From positions 3,348,001 through 3,412,000 of the forward strand of contig NZ_CP079107.1 in NCBI RefSeq assembly GCF_019285735.1: a stretch of DNA of 64,000 nt, in the 5' to 3' direction. The notes beneath the pieces were generated by a model. It did not search any database, was not told the origin of the DNA, and saw only the letters and a list, made by a program, of their open reading frames with translations. Every line of letters begins with the position of its first letter. The stretch's first letter is position 1. This document shows positions 37,700 through 46,743 of this stretch, in pieces. Position numbers and translations under genes: made by a program. This stretch comes from Paeniglutamicibacter sp. Y32M11 (GTDB lineage Bacteria > Actinomycetota > Actinomycetes > Actinomycetales > Micrococcaceae).

Positions 37700-38464
37700 C
37701 TAGATCAGGTGCCGGGCGGTGAGGAAGGTGATCAGTTCGTCGGCGCCCTGGCCGTCGTCAATGATCTTGGCTCCGGCGCTTCGCGCCGGCCGCGGAAGGA
37801 TCTGGGCCACGGTACTGAGGCTCCGGGCTCCGACGCCAAGTTCGGCGGCAGATTTTGTGGTGACGGGCTTGCGTTTGGCGCCAAGAATGCCCTTGAAGTT
37901 GGGGAAACGGGCCTCAGCAAAACGTTCTGTGACGGTGATGATCGCCGGGTAGGCAGCGTTCACTTCCTGAGTTCCGGCTTCGGATTGCCGCTGGCCGCTG
38001 ATGCCCTGCGCACTCATCTCGGCCGTCGTCAGCGAGCCGAGCAGGGGAAGGCCGAGGTGTTCGGACAGCATGGCCGGCAGCATGCCGGCGCGGCCATCGG
38101 TGGATTCGTTGCCGGCGATGATCAGCTCCGCTCCGAGATCGCGTAGCGCCGCGGCCAGCGTGGCGGCGGTGAGGACGAGGTCCGCCCCAATCAGGGCGTC
38201 ATCAAGTACGTGAATCCCGGAGTCCGCGCCCATGGACAGCGCCTTGCGAATGGCCTTATTGGCGTGTGCCGGACCCATGGTGGCCACGATGACTTCCGTG
38301 GTTTTGTCTCGGTCCTTAACGCTCAGGGCCAGCTCGAGGGCTCGTTCGGTGATTTCGTCAATGATCTGGTCGCTGGCGTCGCGGTCCACACGATAGGTCT
38401 GCGGGTCCAGGATTCGTTCATCGGCGGTGTCGGGAACCGCCTTGATCAAAACCACGATTTTCAT
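37700..38464 (-). CDS. etfB: Electron transfer flavoprotein beta subunit
   Basis: 254 residues from ATG 38464, which has AAGGAG six bases upstream; a longer frame begins before the ribosome site and is not used. [17 protein letters not shown], the central [20 protein letters not shown] and [20 protein letters not shown] (AMP-binding) are standard for the family. First gene of the etfB-etfA-cytochrome b-acyl-CoA dehydrogenase run. The AMP-binding role is structural. Confidence 0.95.
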   Translation of the reverse strand: MKIVVLIKAVPDTADERILDPQTYRVDRDASDQIIDEITERALELALSVKDRDKTTEVIVATMGPAHANKAIRKALSMGADSGIHVLDDALIGADLVLTAATLAAALRDLGAELIIAGNESTDGRAGMLPAMLSEHLGLPLLGSLTTAEMSAQGISGQRQSEAGTQEVNAAYPAIITVTERFAEARFPNFKGILGAKRKPVTTKSAAELGVGARSLSTVAQILPRPARSAGAKIIDDGQGADELITFLTARHLI

Positions 38465-38604
38465 CCGAGTTCTCCTTGCGATGCTGGTCTGTGTGCTCCA
38501 TCGCGAGACTACTAGGAAGGCTCGAAATTTACTAGGTCTTCCTACTAAATTTGATGCTTTGGCCCACCCACCCATGTATGGAGACGGGGCCACGTGGAGA
38601 GTGC

Positions 38605-39129
38605 TTAGATATTTTTGAGTGACCCCTGGGTAATTTGTTCCAGCAGCCAGGGAGAGAAAACGAAGGGTGTTGCCGTGGCCGCGGTCAACAGATCAGCCGG
38701 TGCCACCCAGACATACTCGGCAACCTCATCCGGATGTGGTGCCAGCTCCCCGGAGATCCGGGCGGTGAAGACCGGGCAGATTTCATTTTCCACGATCCCC
38801 GAGGCGTCCACCGCGCGGTAGGCGAAGTCGGGAAGCAGCTCACTGACGTGGGTGATGTGTGTGCCTAATTCCTGCTCGGCACGCCGCGCGATGGCCGCCT
38901 CGAAGGATTCGTCCACCCCGGGGTGGCCGCAGAAGGAATTGGTCCACACCCCCGGCCAGGTCTTTTTGGACAGCGCCCGACGGGTCAGCAGGATCTGCCC
39001 GTCGTCGTTGTAGAGGTAGCAGGAGAAGGCCAGATGCAGGGGCGTGGATTCGGTGTGCACACGCGCCTTGGACTCGGTTCCAATGTGGGTACCGTCGGCG
39101 GCCAATAGCACCACAAGTTCCTCGTTCAT
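38605..39129 (-). CDS. idi: Isopentenyl-diphosphate delta-isomerase, type 1
   Basis: 174 residues, Nudix fold. It converts IPP to DMAPP for isoprenoids such as menaquinone and carotenoids. The catalytic Cys is in NSFCGHPG and the catalytic Glu in VENEICPVF; the Nudix helix ESFEAAIARRAEQELG is also intact. Its stop lies 140 bases from etfB, and it has its own upstream region, so it is probably a single gene. No other isoprenoid gene is nearby. Confidence 0.93.
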   Translation of the reverse strand: MNEELVVLLAADGTHIGTESKARVHTESTPLHLAFSCYLYNDDGQILLTRRALSKKTWPGVWTNSFCGHPGVDESFEAAIARRAEQELGTHITHVSELLPDFAYRAVDASGIVENEICPVFTARISGELAPHPDEVAEYVWVAPADLLTAATATPFVFSPWLLEQITQGSLKNI

Positions 39130-39223
39130 GGCTCTCTTTCTTCGCTGGGGTGTTTGATGCTCACGACTGGGGCATCTTTAGCCTCAATTCTCCCATGCCC
39201 ACGGTGGCGCTCGGGCTGAACAC

Positions 39224-39278
39224 ACAAAACGCTGCCCACCTCGTGGAGGCCGACGGCCTCCGGTGGACAGCGTTTTGT
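39224..39278 (-). terminator. Terminator after the amino-acid permease gene
   Basis: Long hairpin: 11-base outer arms (39224-39234, 39268-39278), a five-base inner stem (39236-39240 with 39262-39266) and a seven-base top stem (GGAGGCC/GGCCTCC). Confidence 0.75.
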
Positions 39279-39301
39279 GGTGCGAAGAAATTCTCCCGCA
39301 G

Positions 39302-40828
39302 TTATTTCAGTCGCTTGAGCGTTTCACCCTTAAAGAATCCGGGGCTCTTGAAGCGCATGTAGAACATCAGTCCAACACCGAGCAGCAGCACGCCCATCCC
39401 GAGGATGAACACCATGCCCAGACCGCCAATGTTGGAACCCGATCCGTAATCCGGATCCATCGAGTCATGCGCGGTACTCAGGAACATCACCAGCAGGATC
39501 ACGCCGCCCACCAGCGGTGCCAGGAACTTGAAGAAGAAGTTGCGCACCGAGCTAAAGCACTCACGCCGGAAGTACCAGACGCAGGCCAGCGCGGTGACTC
39601 CATAGTAGAAACAGATCATCAGGCCCAGGGCTGTGATGGTGTCCCAGAGGGCATTTTCGCTCAGCAACCGGGTGATGACGTAGAAACCGGCCGCCGCAGC
39701 TCCGGCGGTGATGGTGGCCACCGACGGAGACATGAAGCGCGGAGAGATCTTGCCAAACGCATCGGGCAACGCCTTGTAGTACCCCATGGCCAGCAGCGTA
39801 CGAGCCGGAGATACCAGGGTGGACTGCAGCGAGGCGGCCGAGGAGGAGAGGATGGCCAGGGACATCAGGATGGCGAAGGGCCCCATGATCGGGCCTGCCA
39901 AGACGGCGAAAATCGATTCCTGGTTATCCGGGTTACCCGCACCCAATCCCGTCGTTCCGGTTCCCGCATAGGCGATCACTGCCAAGGAAATGATCATGTA
40001 AATGGCCATGATGATCAGTACCGTCAGTGTTGCCGCGCGGCCAGGTACCTTGTCCGGATTTTTAGTTTCTTCATTCATGGTCAGGGTGACATCCCAGCCC
40101 CAGAAGATGAAGATTGACAAGGAAACACCAGCGGCGAAGGCACCGAAGGATTCAACCGCCAGGGGGTTAAACCAGTCCAGCGAGATGGGTGTTGGATCAA
40201 AGGCGGTGCCATTGTTCACGTGGCTGAATGCGGCGATCGCAAACCAAGCGAGCACCACCAGCTGGAAGGCCACCAGCACGTACTGGAAGGTCTTAGTGGT
40301 TTGCATACCGCGATAGGAAATCCAGCAGGCGGCGGCGATGAAGATCAACGTGGTGGGGATGTTGACCCACAGGTTTTTAGTCAGATCCGCGATTCCCGCA
40401 TTTCCGGTGAGCTGAGCCAGCAGAATGTAGAAGAAGTCCACGGCCACCGCCGCAAGGTTCGAAAGCACGATGACGGTTGCCGCGATCAGCCCCCAGCCGC
40501 CCATCCAGCCGATCCACGGGCCAAAGGCCCGAGTCGCCCAGGTGAAGGAGGTGCCGGAGTCGGGCATGGCGGCATTCAGCTCGCGATAGCCCAGGGCCAC
40601 CAGCAGCATCGGCAGGAAGCCGGCAATAAAGATGGCGGGCAGCTGGGTGCCCACCTCCGCCACGGTGGGGCCCAGTGCGGCGGTCAGGGTATAGGCGGGG
40701 GCGATGCAGGAAATCCCGATCACCACGGCACCAATCACACCGACGGTTCCCTTGGACAGGCCCTTCTCACCCAGACCCGATTCCCCGGTTACTAGGGAGC
40801 GAGTCTCGGTCGCTGATTCACGACTCAT
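39302..40828 (-). CDS. APC-family amino acid/amine permease
   Basis: 508 residues with 12 membrane helices. KGTVGVIGAVVIGISCIAPA near residue 27 is the helix-1 motif of the APC superfamily, and DSGTSFTWATRAFGPWIGWM follows near residue 91. It probably imports an amino acid or amine by proton symport. It follows the Usp and amine oxidase genes in the same direction, so putrescine or another amine is the likely substrate; the gene order suggests it, the sequence alone does not. Confidence 0.82.
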   Translation of the reverse strand: MSRESATETRSLVTGESGLGEKGLSKGTVGVIGAVVIGISCIAPAYTLTAALGPTVAEVGTQLPAIFIAGFLPMLLVALGYRELNAAMPDSGTSFTWATRAFGPWIGWMGGWGLIAATVIVLSNLAAVAVDFFYILLAQLTGNAGIADLTKNLWVNIPTTLIFIAAACWISYRGMQTTKTFQYVLVAFQLVVLAWFAIAAFSHVNNGTAFDPTPISLDWFNPLAVESFGAFAAGVSLSIFIFWGWDVTLTMNEETKNPDKVPGRAATLTVLIIMAIYMIISLAVIAYAGTGTTGLGAGNPDNQESIFAVLAGPIMGPFAILMSLAILSSSAASLQSTLVSPARTLLAMGYYKALPDAFGKISPRFMSPSVATITAGAAAAGFYVITRLLSENALWDTITALGLMICFYYGVTALACVWYFRRECFSSVRNFFFKFLAPLVGGVILLVMFLSTAHDSMDPDYGSGSNIGGLGMVFILGMGVLLLGVGLMFYMRFKSPGFFKGETLKRLK

Positions 40829-40853
40829 GTTGTTCTTCCTTCATCCGGACGCA

Positions 40854-40892
40854 GGATGCTCTCCCCCGAAAGATTCGACGGGGTGAGCATCC
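40854..40892 (-). terminator. Intergenic hairpin between usp and permease genes
   Basis: GGATGCTC/GAGCATCC outer arms (40854-40861, 40885-40892) extended by CCCC/GGGG, with no T-run. It may be an attenuator or RNA-processing signal that sets the permease level lower than the genes before it. Confidence 0.45.
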
Positions 40893-40913
40893 AGCGACAT
40901 GCGGCGGGTGGTT

Positions 40914-41795
40914 TTAGGACTGTGCTGGCTCCACGCTGTGGCTCTTGGGAACCACAACAAGGGGAACCGGAAGGGTGCGCAATATGCGCTGACCGGTGGT
41001 ACCGAGGAAAAGCCGTTTTTTACGTGCCAGCCGGCTAGAACCGATGAAGGCTATATCGCCGTCATTCCATTCCAACTCCGTTATGGCATCGTCGATGCTA
41101 CTTCCGGAGGCGATGGAAATTTCCGCGTCGATCCGGTGTTCGGTGAGCACGTCGCGCACCCGTGCTTCGGCCGCGGAGATGGCCTTTGACAGGTCAGTTT
41201 TCGACTCGTCGAGCTCATCCTGGGCCACGAGGGACACCACGCGCAGCGTGAGATGTGGCTGACGTGCGGCGGCACTTGCGGCGGCCTGGATGACTCCCCG
41301 GGCACCGGCACGCGTTCCGACAAATGCCGTCACGCGTCCCAACTTTCCACCCGCTCGAGCCAGCGCGGCCACGGCACCGGGGTTGCCCATGGCCACCGGA
41401 ACCGGGGAGGCATGAAGCAACGAACTGGCCACCGAACCCGGTACAAAGAAGCCGGCAACGTGGCGTGCGCGGCCGCCCAGCACGATGGCCCGGGCACCGG
41501 TTTCCTGCGCCAGCAGGATCAGGCCCTGAGCCGGGGAGTCCACCGAGCGAGCGATCACCCGGGCGCTGATTCCTGCCGGAACCAGGCCGAGGGCGGTTTG
41601 TGCCCAGCCATCAATTTTTTCCGCCAAGATGGAACGGTAGCCGTGGTCTCCCCCGGGGTAACTGGCGGAGAATGGGGTGCTTCGCGGCAGCACGATGGCT
41701 AGGTCCAGGTGTGCACCTTCTCCACCGAGGGCGCTGGCCAAGGCGATGGCCTCGGCCCCACGGTCATCGGCCGTATATCCAACAAGTAAGCGCAT
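40914..41795 (-). CDS. Universal stress protein, two Usp domains
   Basis: 293 residues holding two Usp domains in tandem, each about 140. Each ends in a G-rich nucleotide-binding stretch: IVLGGRARHVAGFFVPGSVA in the first, GSSRLARKKRLFLGTTGQRI in the second. Usp proteins bind ATP and affect stress survival; here the location is five bases downstream of the amine oxidase gene and ahead of the permease gene, so it may modulate transport or amine metabolism. Cytoplasmic. Confidence 0.85.
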   Translation of the reverse strand: MRLLVGYTADDRGAEAIALASALGGEGAHLDLAIVLPRSTPFSASYPGGDHGYRSILAEKIDGWAQTALGLVPAGISARVIARSVDSPAQGLILLAQETGARAIVLGGRARHVAGFFVPGSVASSLLHASPVPVAMGNPGAVAALARAGGKLGRVTAFVGTRAGARGVIQAAASAAARQPHLTLRVVSLVAQDELDESKTDLSKAISAAEARVRDVLTEHRIDAEISIASGSSIDDAITELEWNDGDIAFIGSSRLARKKRLFLGTTGQRILRTLPVPLVVVPKSHSVEPAQS

Positions 41796-41800
41796 ATCGC

Positions 41801-43225
41801 TTACTTACCGGAGGCGAGCAGGGAACCGAAGAGGGATTTCACTCCGTCGTACTTCGCCGCCGGTTCGGTGCCGTCGATCGCGGCGTTGATACGTACCGCG
41901 GTGCGTCGTCCCATCCGAACAGCACCATCAACATGCTGGTAGCCCTCGCCGGCGAGATCCGAGGAGGAGAAGTAGATTGGGCCGACGTTTTTGTTCTGGT
42001 CCGGCCCGAAGCGGAACAGCCCGCCCAGATCGTAGCTGGTGGCATAGGCGCCGCGGGTCCACTCCTCGGCACCGAAGTCGGAGAGGTAGAAGACGCTCGG
42101 TTCCAGCGCCTTGGCACCCAGGAATTCGGCCATGGAGGCGAGGATAGCGGCCTTGCGCTCTTCTTCGGGAAGGAGGAACATGGCGTCGGCCTGCAGATCG
42201 GAGATGAATCCGACCAGGGTGCCGGTGGTTTCCTCATGGTAGGTGTTGTCGTAGAGTTCCTGCACGATCGCCGAGGGGCCGAAGCAGGTACCCGAGAGGC
42301 CCTCTTCGCGCCAGAACGGGGTCTCGTACACGGCGTGCACCTTGATGACCAGGCCCATGGACTGGTGCTGATGGGTCACATGCTGGCGGCGCGGCAGCGG
42401 TGGGTTGTAGGAAATGCGCGAGTACAGGTTCGGCGGCACGGCGATGATCACTTTTTTGGCGTTCACCGTGACGTCGGTGCCGTAGGCAGTCACCCCATCC
42501 TCGGACCAGTCGAGCTTCAGCACCGGGTTGTTCAGGAACACATCGGTACCTAGACGCTCGGCCACCGCGATGGAAACACCCTGCATGGTGCCGACCATGC
42601 GGCGGTCAAGGATGAAGTCCTCGTCAACCAGGTTGGAGAAGGATCCCGCGGAGGAGGACATCAACAGTGCTTGCAGTGCGGAGAAGGTGTGAGCGGGTTT
42701 GGTCAGCATGCCGCCGGCAATGAACAGGCCTACATTGTTGCAAGCCACCTCGTCGTTGGAGATGGTGCGCAACCAGTGGTGGAAGGAGATCATGTCCAGC
42801 TCGGCCGCCTGCGGGTGCGTCCAGGGAGCGTCGGGATCTACCTGCGCGGTCAGTCGGTCCATTTCCTGGATGAGCTTGTTCATCTCGGCAACGCTGGACT
42901 CGGCCACCGGGAAGTCCTCGCCGGTGTAGACCGAGCGGGTTCCGTCCTCCGCGAGGTAGACGGAGGCGCCTTCCTTGTAGCGTTCGAACGTCTCGATGCC
43001 CAGTTCCTCGATCAGCGAGTAGAGCCCGGTCTGGTCAGGAGAAATCCACTGGCCACCGATTTCGATGGTGGCCCCGTCCATGTTCTGGCTCCAGGTGCGG
43101 CCGCCAACGCGATCGCGGGCCTCCAGCACGGCCACGGACTTGCCCGCCTTACGCAGCTCGTAGGCCGCGGTCAGGCCCGAGGGGCCGGCTCCGATAATAA
43201 CGACGTCGCGATCCAGGATAGTCAT
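41801..43225 (-). CDS. Flavin-dependent amine oxidase, putrescine-oxidase-like
   Basis: 474 residues from ATG 43225. The FAD motif VVIIGAGPSGLTAAYELRKA is near residue 9, EARDRVGGRTWS follows, and YFSSSDLAGEGYQHVDGAVR near residue 430 is the C-terminal FAD signature. IEIGGQWISPDQT matches putrescine oxidases of Kocuria/Rhodococcus type closely, which turn putrescine into 4-aminobutanal with H2O2. Tyramine or other amines remain possible. It is first in the operon with Usp and permease, and divergent from a TetR gene sharing a palindromic operator. Confidence 0.85.
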   Translation of the reverse strand: MTILDRDVVIIGAGPSGLTAAYELRKAGKSVAVLEARDRVGGRTWSQNMDGATIEIGGQWISPDQTGLYSLIEELGIETFERYKEGASVYLAEDGTRSVYTGEDFPVAESSVAEMNKLIQEMDRLTAQVDPDAPWTHPQAAELDMISFHHWLRTISNDEVACNNVGLFIAGGMLTKPAHTFSALQALLMSSSAGSFSNLVDEDFILDRRMVGTMQGVSIAVAERLGTDVFLNNPVLKLDWSEDGVTAYGTDVTVNAKKVIIAVPPNLYSRISYNPPLPRRQHVTHQHQSMGLVIKVHAVYETPFWREEGLSGTCFGPSAIVQELYDNTYHEETTGTLVGFISDLQADAMFLLPEEERKAAILASMAEFLGAKALEPSVFYLSDFGAEEWTRGAYATSYDLGGLFRFGPDQNKNVGPIYFSSSDLAGEGYQHVDGAVRMGRRTAVRINAAIDGTEPAAKYDGVKSLFGSLLASGK

Positions 43226-43248
43226 GATGCCCACTTCTTTCGATTACT

Positions 43249-43267
43249 AAATGAATGACGTTCATTT
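43249..43267. promoter_or_regulatory. TetR operator in the amine-oxidase divergent promoter
   Basis: AAATGAA-TGACG-TTCATTT, a perfect 19-bp palindrome with five-base centre, 24 bases before the oxidase start and about 68 before the TetR start. The regulator next to it is the obvious binder. Confidence 0.7.
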
Positions 43268-43334
43268 ACTAGACTGGTTCCATGGTAGATCATAAGATGG
43301 GCCATTGTGAAGTGCACCACGTCAGGAGCGGACT

Positions 43335-44009
43335 TTGATGCAGGAATCAGCTACTCCCCCCGGGGCGACTCGGCGCCGCGTCGGTCGCCCGCGCTCTGGC
43401 GTGCTTGACCGCGAGCTGATCGCACGGGCAGCGCTAAAGCTAGTGACTTCCGGTGGATACACCGCCCTGACCATGTCGGCAGTGGCCAAGGAACTCGGCG
43501 TCTCACCGTCGGCGCTGTATAACCACGTGGAATCCAAGCAGGAACTTATGCAGTGGATCCAGGAAATCGTGATGGACGGGGTCGATTCCTCGGCCTTCGC
43601 GACCCACCCGCTGGAGCAGGCCCTCCTACGCTGGGCGGCGAGCTACCGCGATATTTTTGCTGATCACGCGCCCTTGATTCCTCTCATTGCCGTCCTGCCG
43701 GTCTCCGGGTCGCCACGGACGCTTCAGATGTACGAGGTAGTTGCCTCCGGCTTCACCCGAGCGGGCTGGAAGCAGTCAAAGATCATCCCGAGCATCGTTG
43801 CCATTGAGTCGTTCATTTTCGGGTCCGCACTGGACGCCACTGCCCCCTTGGACATCTTTGACCCGGGAGCCAACGCCGGAAGTATCCCCCACTTCGAGGG
43901 GGCCTTGGCCGCGCAACGGGCGAGCGGAAACCACAGCGCCGAGGATGCCTTCATCACTGGTTTGCGAGCCATGATTACCGGCCTCCTCGCGAACGCAGAA
44001 CTCGACTAG
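43335..44009 (+). CDS. TetR-family regulator of amine oxidation genes
   Basis: 224 residues starting with two Met codons. TetR HTH at about residues 25-75: RELIARAALKLVTSGGYTAL, then KELGVSPSALYNHVESKQEL. The C-terminal domain, with TLQMYEVVASGFTRAGW, looks like a TetR_C ligand fold for small molecules. Divergent from the amine oxidase-Usp-permease operon with a 19-bp palindrome between, so it most likely represses that operon and is released by an amine. The ligand is inferred. Confidence 0.85.
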   Translation: MMQESATPPGATRRRVGRPRSGVLDRELIARAALKLVTSGGYTALTMSAVAKELGVSPSALYNHVESKQELMQWIQEIVMDGVDSSAFATHPLEQALLRWAASYRDIFADHAPLIPLIAVLPVSGSPRTLQMYEVVASGFTRAGWKQSKIIPSIVAIESFIFGSALDATAPLDIFDPGANAGSIPHFEGALAAQRASGNHSAEDAFITGLRAMITGLLANAELD

Positions 44010-44128
44010 GGGCTTGCCTGCGGCGTTCTCGCACCGCGTTGCCGGTCACAAGTGCTCCCGTCGAGCCGTCCATATTCGGATAGGCGGCAACTGAGTCATG
44101 CTCGCGGATTGAGCGACGGAGGCAGTCA

Positions 44129-44341
44129 ATGCCGCCAGACGTGCGCGTCGGCGGAGGAATCGGCACCGCGCGCGAGTTCCTCCGCGCCGGCCTGATTGAT
44201 GACCTCCACCTCTTGGTCGCCCCCGTTATCCTTGGCCGCGGAACCCGGTTGTGGGATGATCTACCCGGCTTGGACCTTACGCACAAGGTGAAAACAGAAG
44301 TCGCCGAGAGCGGCACCATCCACATCACCTTCACCCGGTAG
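44129..44341 (+). pseudogene. Remnant of a RibD C-terminal/dihydrofolate-reductase-like gene
   Basis: 70 residues equal only to the end of the family: DVRVGGGIGTAREFLRAGLI followed by LHLLVAPVILGRGTRLWDDL. Full proteins of this family are about 180-200 residues, with an N-terminal sheet and NADP loop that are missing here. There is no ribosome site and the preceding 120 bases carry no matching frame. It looks like the tail of a decayed gene. Confident as a fragment, not as a working enzyme. Confidence 0.75.
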
Positions 44342-44411
44342 CACGCAGGCAAGAGCATCAAACGCCATTGTGCCCGCGCAGCTTTCGCGCTGGCCCGCGA
44401 CTACCCCGCTA

Positions 44412-44963
44412 TCATTCCCGGACCATGTTGGACGGGGCGCCGGTGGCCGCGCTCTTCGGGTAAATAATCAGGCACGTGCTCGAGGCAGTGGCCAGCACCC
44501 GGTCCTCGGCGTCCCGAATTTCGGCTTCGGCGAAGGCCACATTCTTGGCTCGCCGGGTGACCCACCCATGAGCGGTGACGGTGCCGGTTTCGGCGGTGAT
44601 GGGATGCAGGAATGACACCTTGATTTCCAGACTGGTATATCCGACTCCGACCGGCAGCGTGCTATGGACGGCACATCCGCACACGGAGTCCAGGACCGTG
44701 GCGAAGAACCCGCCGTGGACCGATCCGATGGGGTTGTAATGTGATTCGTCCGGTTCCGCGGTCATCACCACGTCTCCATCGCCAACGGAAACAAATCCCA
44801 ACCCAATGTGACTACTGATCGGCGGCGCCGCGACGAGCCCCGAGGCCATGGCACGCAGTTGTTCGATTCCGCTACGCTCAAATACCTTGGCCTTATCCGA
44901 TTCGGGGCTCTGGAAGTGGATGGTCCGTGAACGGTTTGTTGTGGGCTCGGGCAATACCGACAT
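44412..44963 (-). CDS. PaaI-family hotdog thioesterase
   Basis: 183 residues from ATG 44963 (GGAGA upstream). NPIGSVHGGFFATVLDSVCG is the PaaI-type catalytic helix, with the His-Gly-Gly site, and LEIKVSFLHPITAETGTVTA the second strand region. Such enzymes hydrolyse aromatic or medium acyl-CoA thioesters, often to free CoA. Substrate unknown. The gene stands alone. Roughly 317 bases separate it from the next gene upstream, with no coding sequence seen in between. Confidence 0.82.
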   Translation of the reverse strand: MSVLPEPTTNRSRTIHFQSPESDKAKVFERSGIEQLRAMASGLVAAPPISSHIGLGFVSVGDGDVVMTAEPDESHYNPIGSVHGGFFATVLDSVCGCAVHSTLPVGVGYTSLEIKVSFLHPITAETGTVTAHGWVTRRAKNVAFAEAEIRDAEDRVLATASSTCLIIYPKSAATGAPSNMVRE

Positions 44964-45200
44964 CGTGTGATCTCCGTTTTCTCGAAAGCGTGGGAAGTTC
45001 TGAGGCACCTTCGGTAGCCATCACCTTAGCGCGGAAGAATGGCAATAATCATGACGACCATCAGAGCCGAAGCAACGTTGGTTAAGGTTTTGCTTGTTCC
45101 TCGATCATGACGTTACTCCCCGGGCCACGATCTCCGCCGTAGTCACCAGAATTTGATTCGGGATTCTTATTCCGCAAGCACCGAGCCGTACCGCAGAAAC

Positions 45201-45260
45201 AAAAAACGCCCCGTCGGCACCAACTCCGGATCATCCGAAGCAAGGTGCCAACAAGGCGTT
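45201..45260 (-). terminator. Strong terminator after the small membrane protein gene
   Basis: A 60-base hairpin: AACGCC/GGCGTT outer and GGCACC/GGTGCC inner arms and a TCCGGA/TCCGAA top, followed in the minus direction by a run of T (plus-strand A-run at 45201-45206). Confidence 0.85.
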
Positions 45261-45280
45261 GAGGGTGGTGCGGGCCGTGA

Positions 45281-45667
45281 TTACATCATCGGGGTGTTCA
45301 TCATCTGCACGAGCATTTCCGGATCACCGTAGTTGTAGATGGCCCAGCCGAATCCCATGATCAGGGCAGTCGATGCCACGAGCCAGATCCCTGACAGCTT
45401 GGCCATGAGGCGGATCTCGCTGCGGCTGACCGAAAGTCGATCTTCGGTGTAGTTCTCGGCAACCTTGCTCATCCGCTCGGCCGGGGTCAGCGATGCCATG
45501 GCGTTGAGGTTCACCAGGTGGTTCGAGGCGGTGTCAGTGCTTCCATCACACAAACGTGCCCGGGTGAGATTGCGCTTGCGGTCTTGGGTCATCTCGGCGA
45601 TGTTCGAGCCGTGACGTGCCAGCAAGATATCCTCGCCCAGCGGCATTCTTCTGTGTGCCAAACGCAT
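45281..45667 (-). CDS. Hypothetical small membrane protein
   Basis: 128 residues from ATG 45667, with GAGGGG at a normal distance. The first ~75 residues are polar and charged (EMTQDRKRNLTRARLCDGST, SLTPAERMSKVAENYTEDRL). One membrane helix lies at about residues 90-115 (SGIWLVASTALIMGFGWAIY), leaving a short tail outside. A Ser-rich EDRLSVSRSEIRLMAKL segment looks amphipathic. Family not recognised; a strong terminator marks it as a real, separately expressed gene. Confidence 0.65.
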   Translation of the reverse strand: MRLAHRRMPLGEDILLARHGSNIAEMTQDRKRNLTRARLCDGSTDTASNHLVNLNAMASLTPAERMSKVAENYTEDRLSVSRSEIRLMAKLSGIWLVASTALIMGFGWAIYNYGDPEMLVQMMNTPMM

Positions 45668-45847
45668 AGCTAACCCCTCAAAAATCGCGTGAGCGGGGAA
45701 CTACACACCCGCAAGATTTTCCATCTTCTCTTTGAGGTTACGTGCGTTTTTTGCGCCGAGGGCGATATATCCACCTTTCGGTTGGCAAGCTCACAGGGGC
45801 CTGTGGCCCAGACCGCCAGAAACGCGTGGCGGGCCCCACAAAGCAGC

Positions 45848-46348
45848 CTAGCGGGTCATAAAGTGCGTGATCACGCCGATCATCCAGATCGATGCGGCCA
45901 ACGCCGCGGCACCAAACTCAACCAGAACTCCCCATCCCATGGCCTTGAGTGCCGAGCCGGAGGCAGCCAAGGCTGCCCCAAAGTCCTTACGCCGAGCAAA
46001 TTCGCCCAGCACCAGGCCCAGCGCAAAACCTAGGAACAAGCCCAGCACGGGAATGACGAACATGCCCACCACCGCCAGCGCGATGCCCAACGCGATCGAG
46101 CCGCGCGGAATTTGCTGCTGTTTCATATTGCGTCCGGTCAGTACCGCGGAGGCACTGAACCCGGCGAGCGCCAGTGCCATTCCAATGCCCGCGCACCACC
46201 AGGCCGCGGGACTGCCAATGATCCAGGCCCAGGCCAAAAGCGTGCCGATGGCCAGCAGGCTTCCGGGAAGCACCGGGACGATGGTTCCGACTACGGCGAC
46301 GGCCAACAGCAACCCCGCAACAACGGTGGTGATGACTTGTAAATCCAT
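45848..46348 (-). CDS. DUF456 membrane protein
   Basis: 166 residues with four hydrophobic segments and Gly-rich turns (VVGTIVPVLPGSLLAIGTLL, VVGMFVIPVLGLFLGFALGL). This is the DUF456 pattern; PVLP and FARRKDFGAALA are typical. Function unknown; it sits in the cytoplasmic membrane. Start ATG 46348. A short stem (CCGCCA/TGGCGG, 45813-45832) lies just beyond the stop. It is a single gene. Confidence 0.8.
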   Translation of the reverse strand: MDLQVITTVVAGLLLAVAVVGTIVPVLPGSLLAIGTLLAWAWIIGSPAAWWCAGIGMALALAGFSASAVLTGRNMKQQQIPRGSIALGIALAVVGMFVIPVLGLFLGFALGLVLGEFARRKDFGAALAASGSALKAMGWGVLVEFGAAALAASIWMIGVITHFMTR

Positions 46349-46415
46349 GAGTCACATTCTTGCAGTGATCTTGCCGTGCATCCGGTGACGCGCGGTAGTC
46401 GGGATGCCGGATCGG

Positions 46416-46604
46416 TTAGTCACCCACGATGGCCCAGCTGCCGGCGTCCTTGTATTCGCTATCAACGATCTCTTCGCCGGTGCCCGGCTCCATGGGGTAA
46501 TTCTTCAGATTGCCGGCCCAATACCGCAGCACCCGACCCAGCTCGGCCTCGGGATTAAGCTTCATTGCCTCGGTGTTCATGTCGACCTCAAAGATAAATC
46601 TCAT
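46416..46604 (-). CDS. Small conserved-looking protein of unknown function
   Basis: 62 residues from ATG 46604: RFIFEVDMNTEAMKLNPEAE, then LGRVLRYWAGNLKNY and a Glu/Asp-rich end. The composition and the good coding frame suggest a real soluble protein. GGGATG is upstream. The longer frame to 46730 is not supported. Family not recognised. Confidence 0.55.
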   Translation of the reverse strand: MRFIFEVDMNTEAMKLNPEAELGRVLRYWAGNLKNYPMEPGTGEEIVDSEYKDAGSWAIVGD

Positions 46605-46743
46605 GTACCCACATCCCTTGGTCCGGACGCTGCCCCGTGATCGGGACCCTGCCCCTTCGTTTTCCCATCCTAGGCACGTCAGCGCCCGATATACCACGAC
46701 CAGTTTTCCGCCGATGGTCCCCGTCCACAAAAAGATGACGATG

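Noticed and set aside
39263-40117. Plus-strand frame opposite the permease
   Set aside because: His/Gln/Asp-rich shadow of a hydrophobic gene; typical antisense composition.
41600-42553. Plus-strand frame across usp and the amine oxidase
   Set aside because: Covers two well-supported minus genes and has no family pattern.
45813-45832. Short hairpin after the DUF456 gene as a terminator
   Set aside because: Only six base pairs and no T-run; mentioned in the gene entry but not called.
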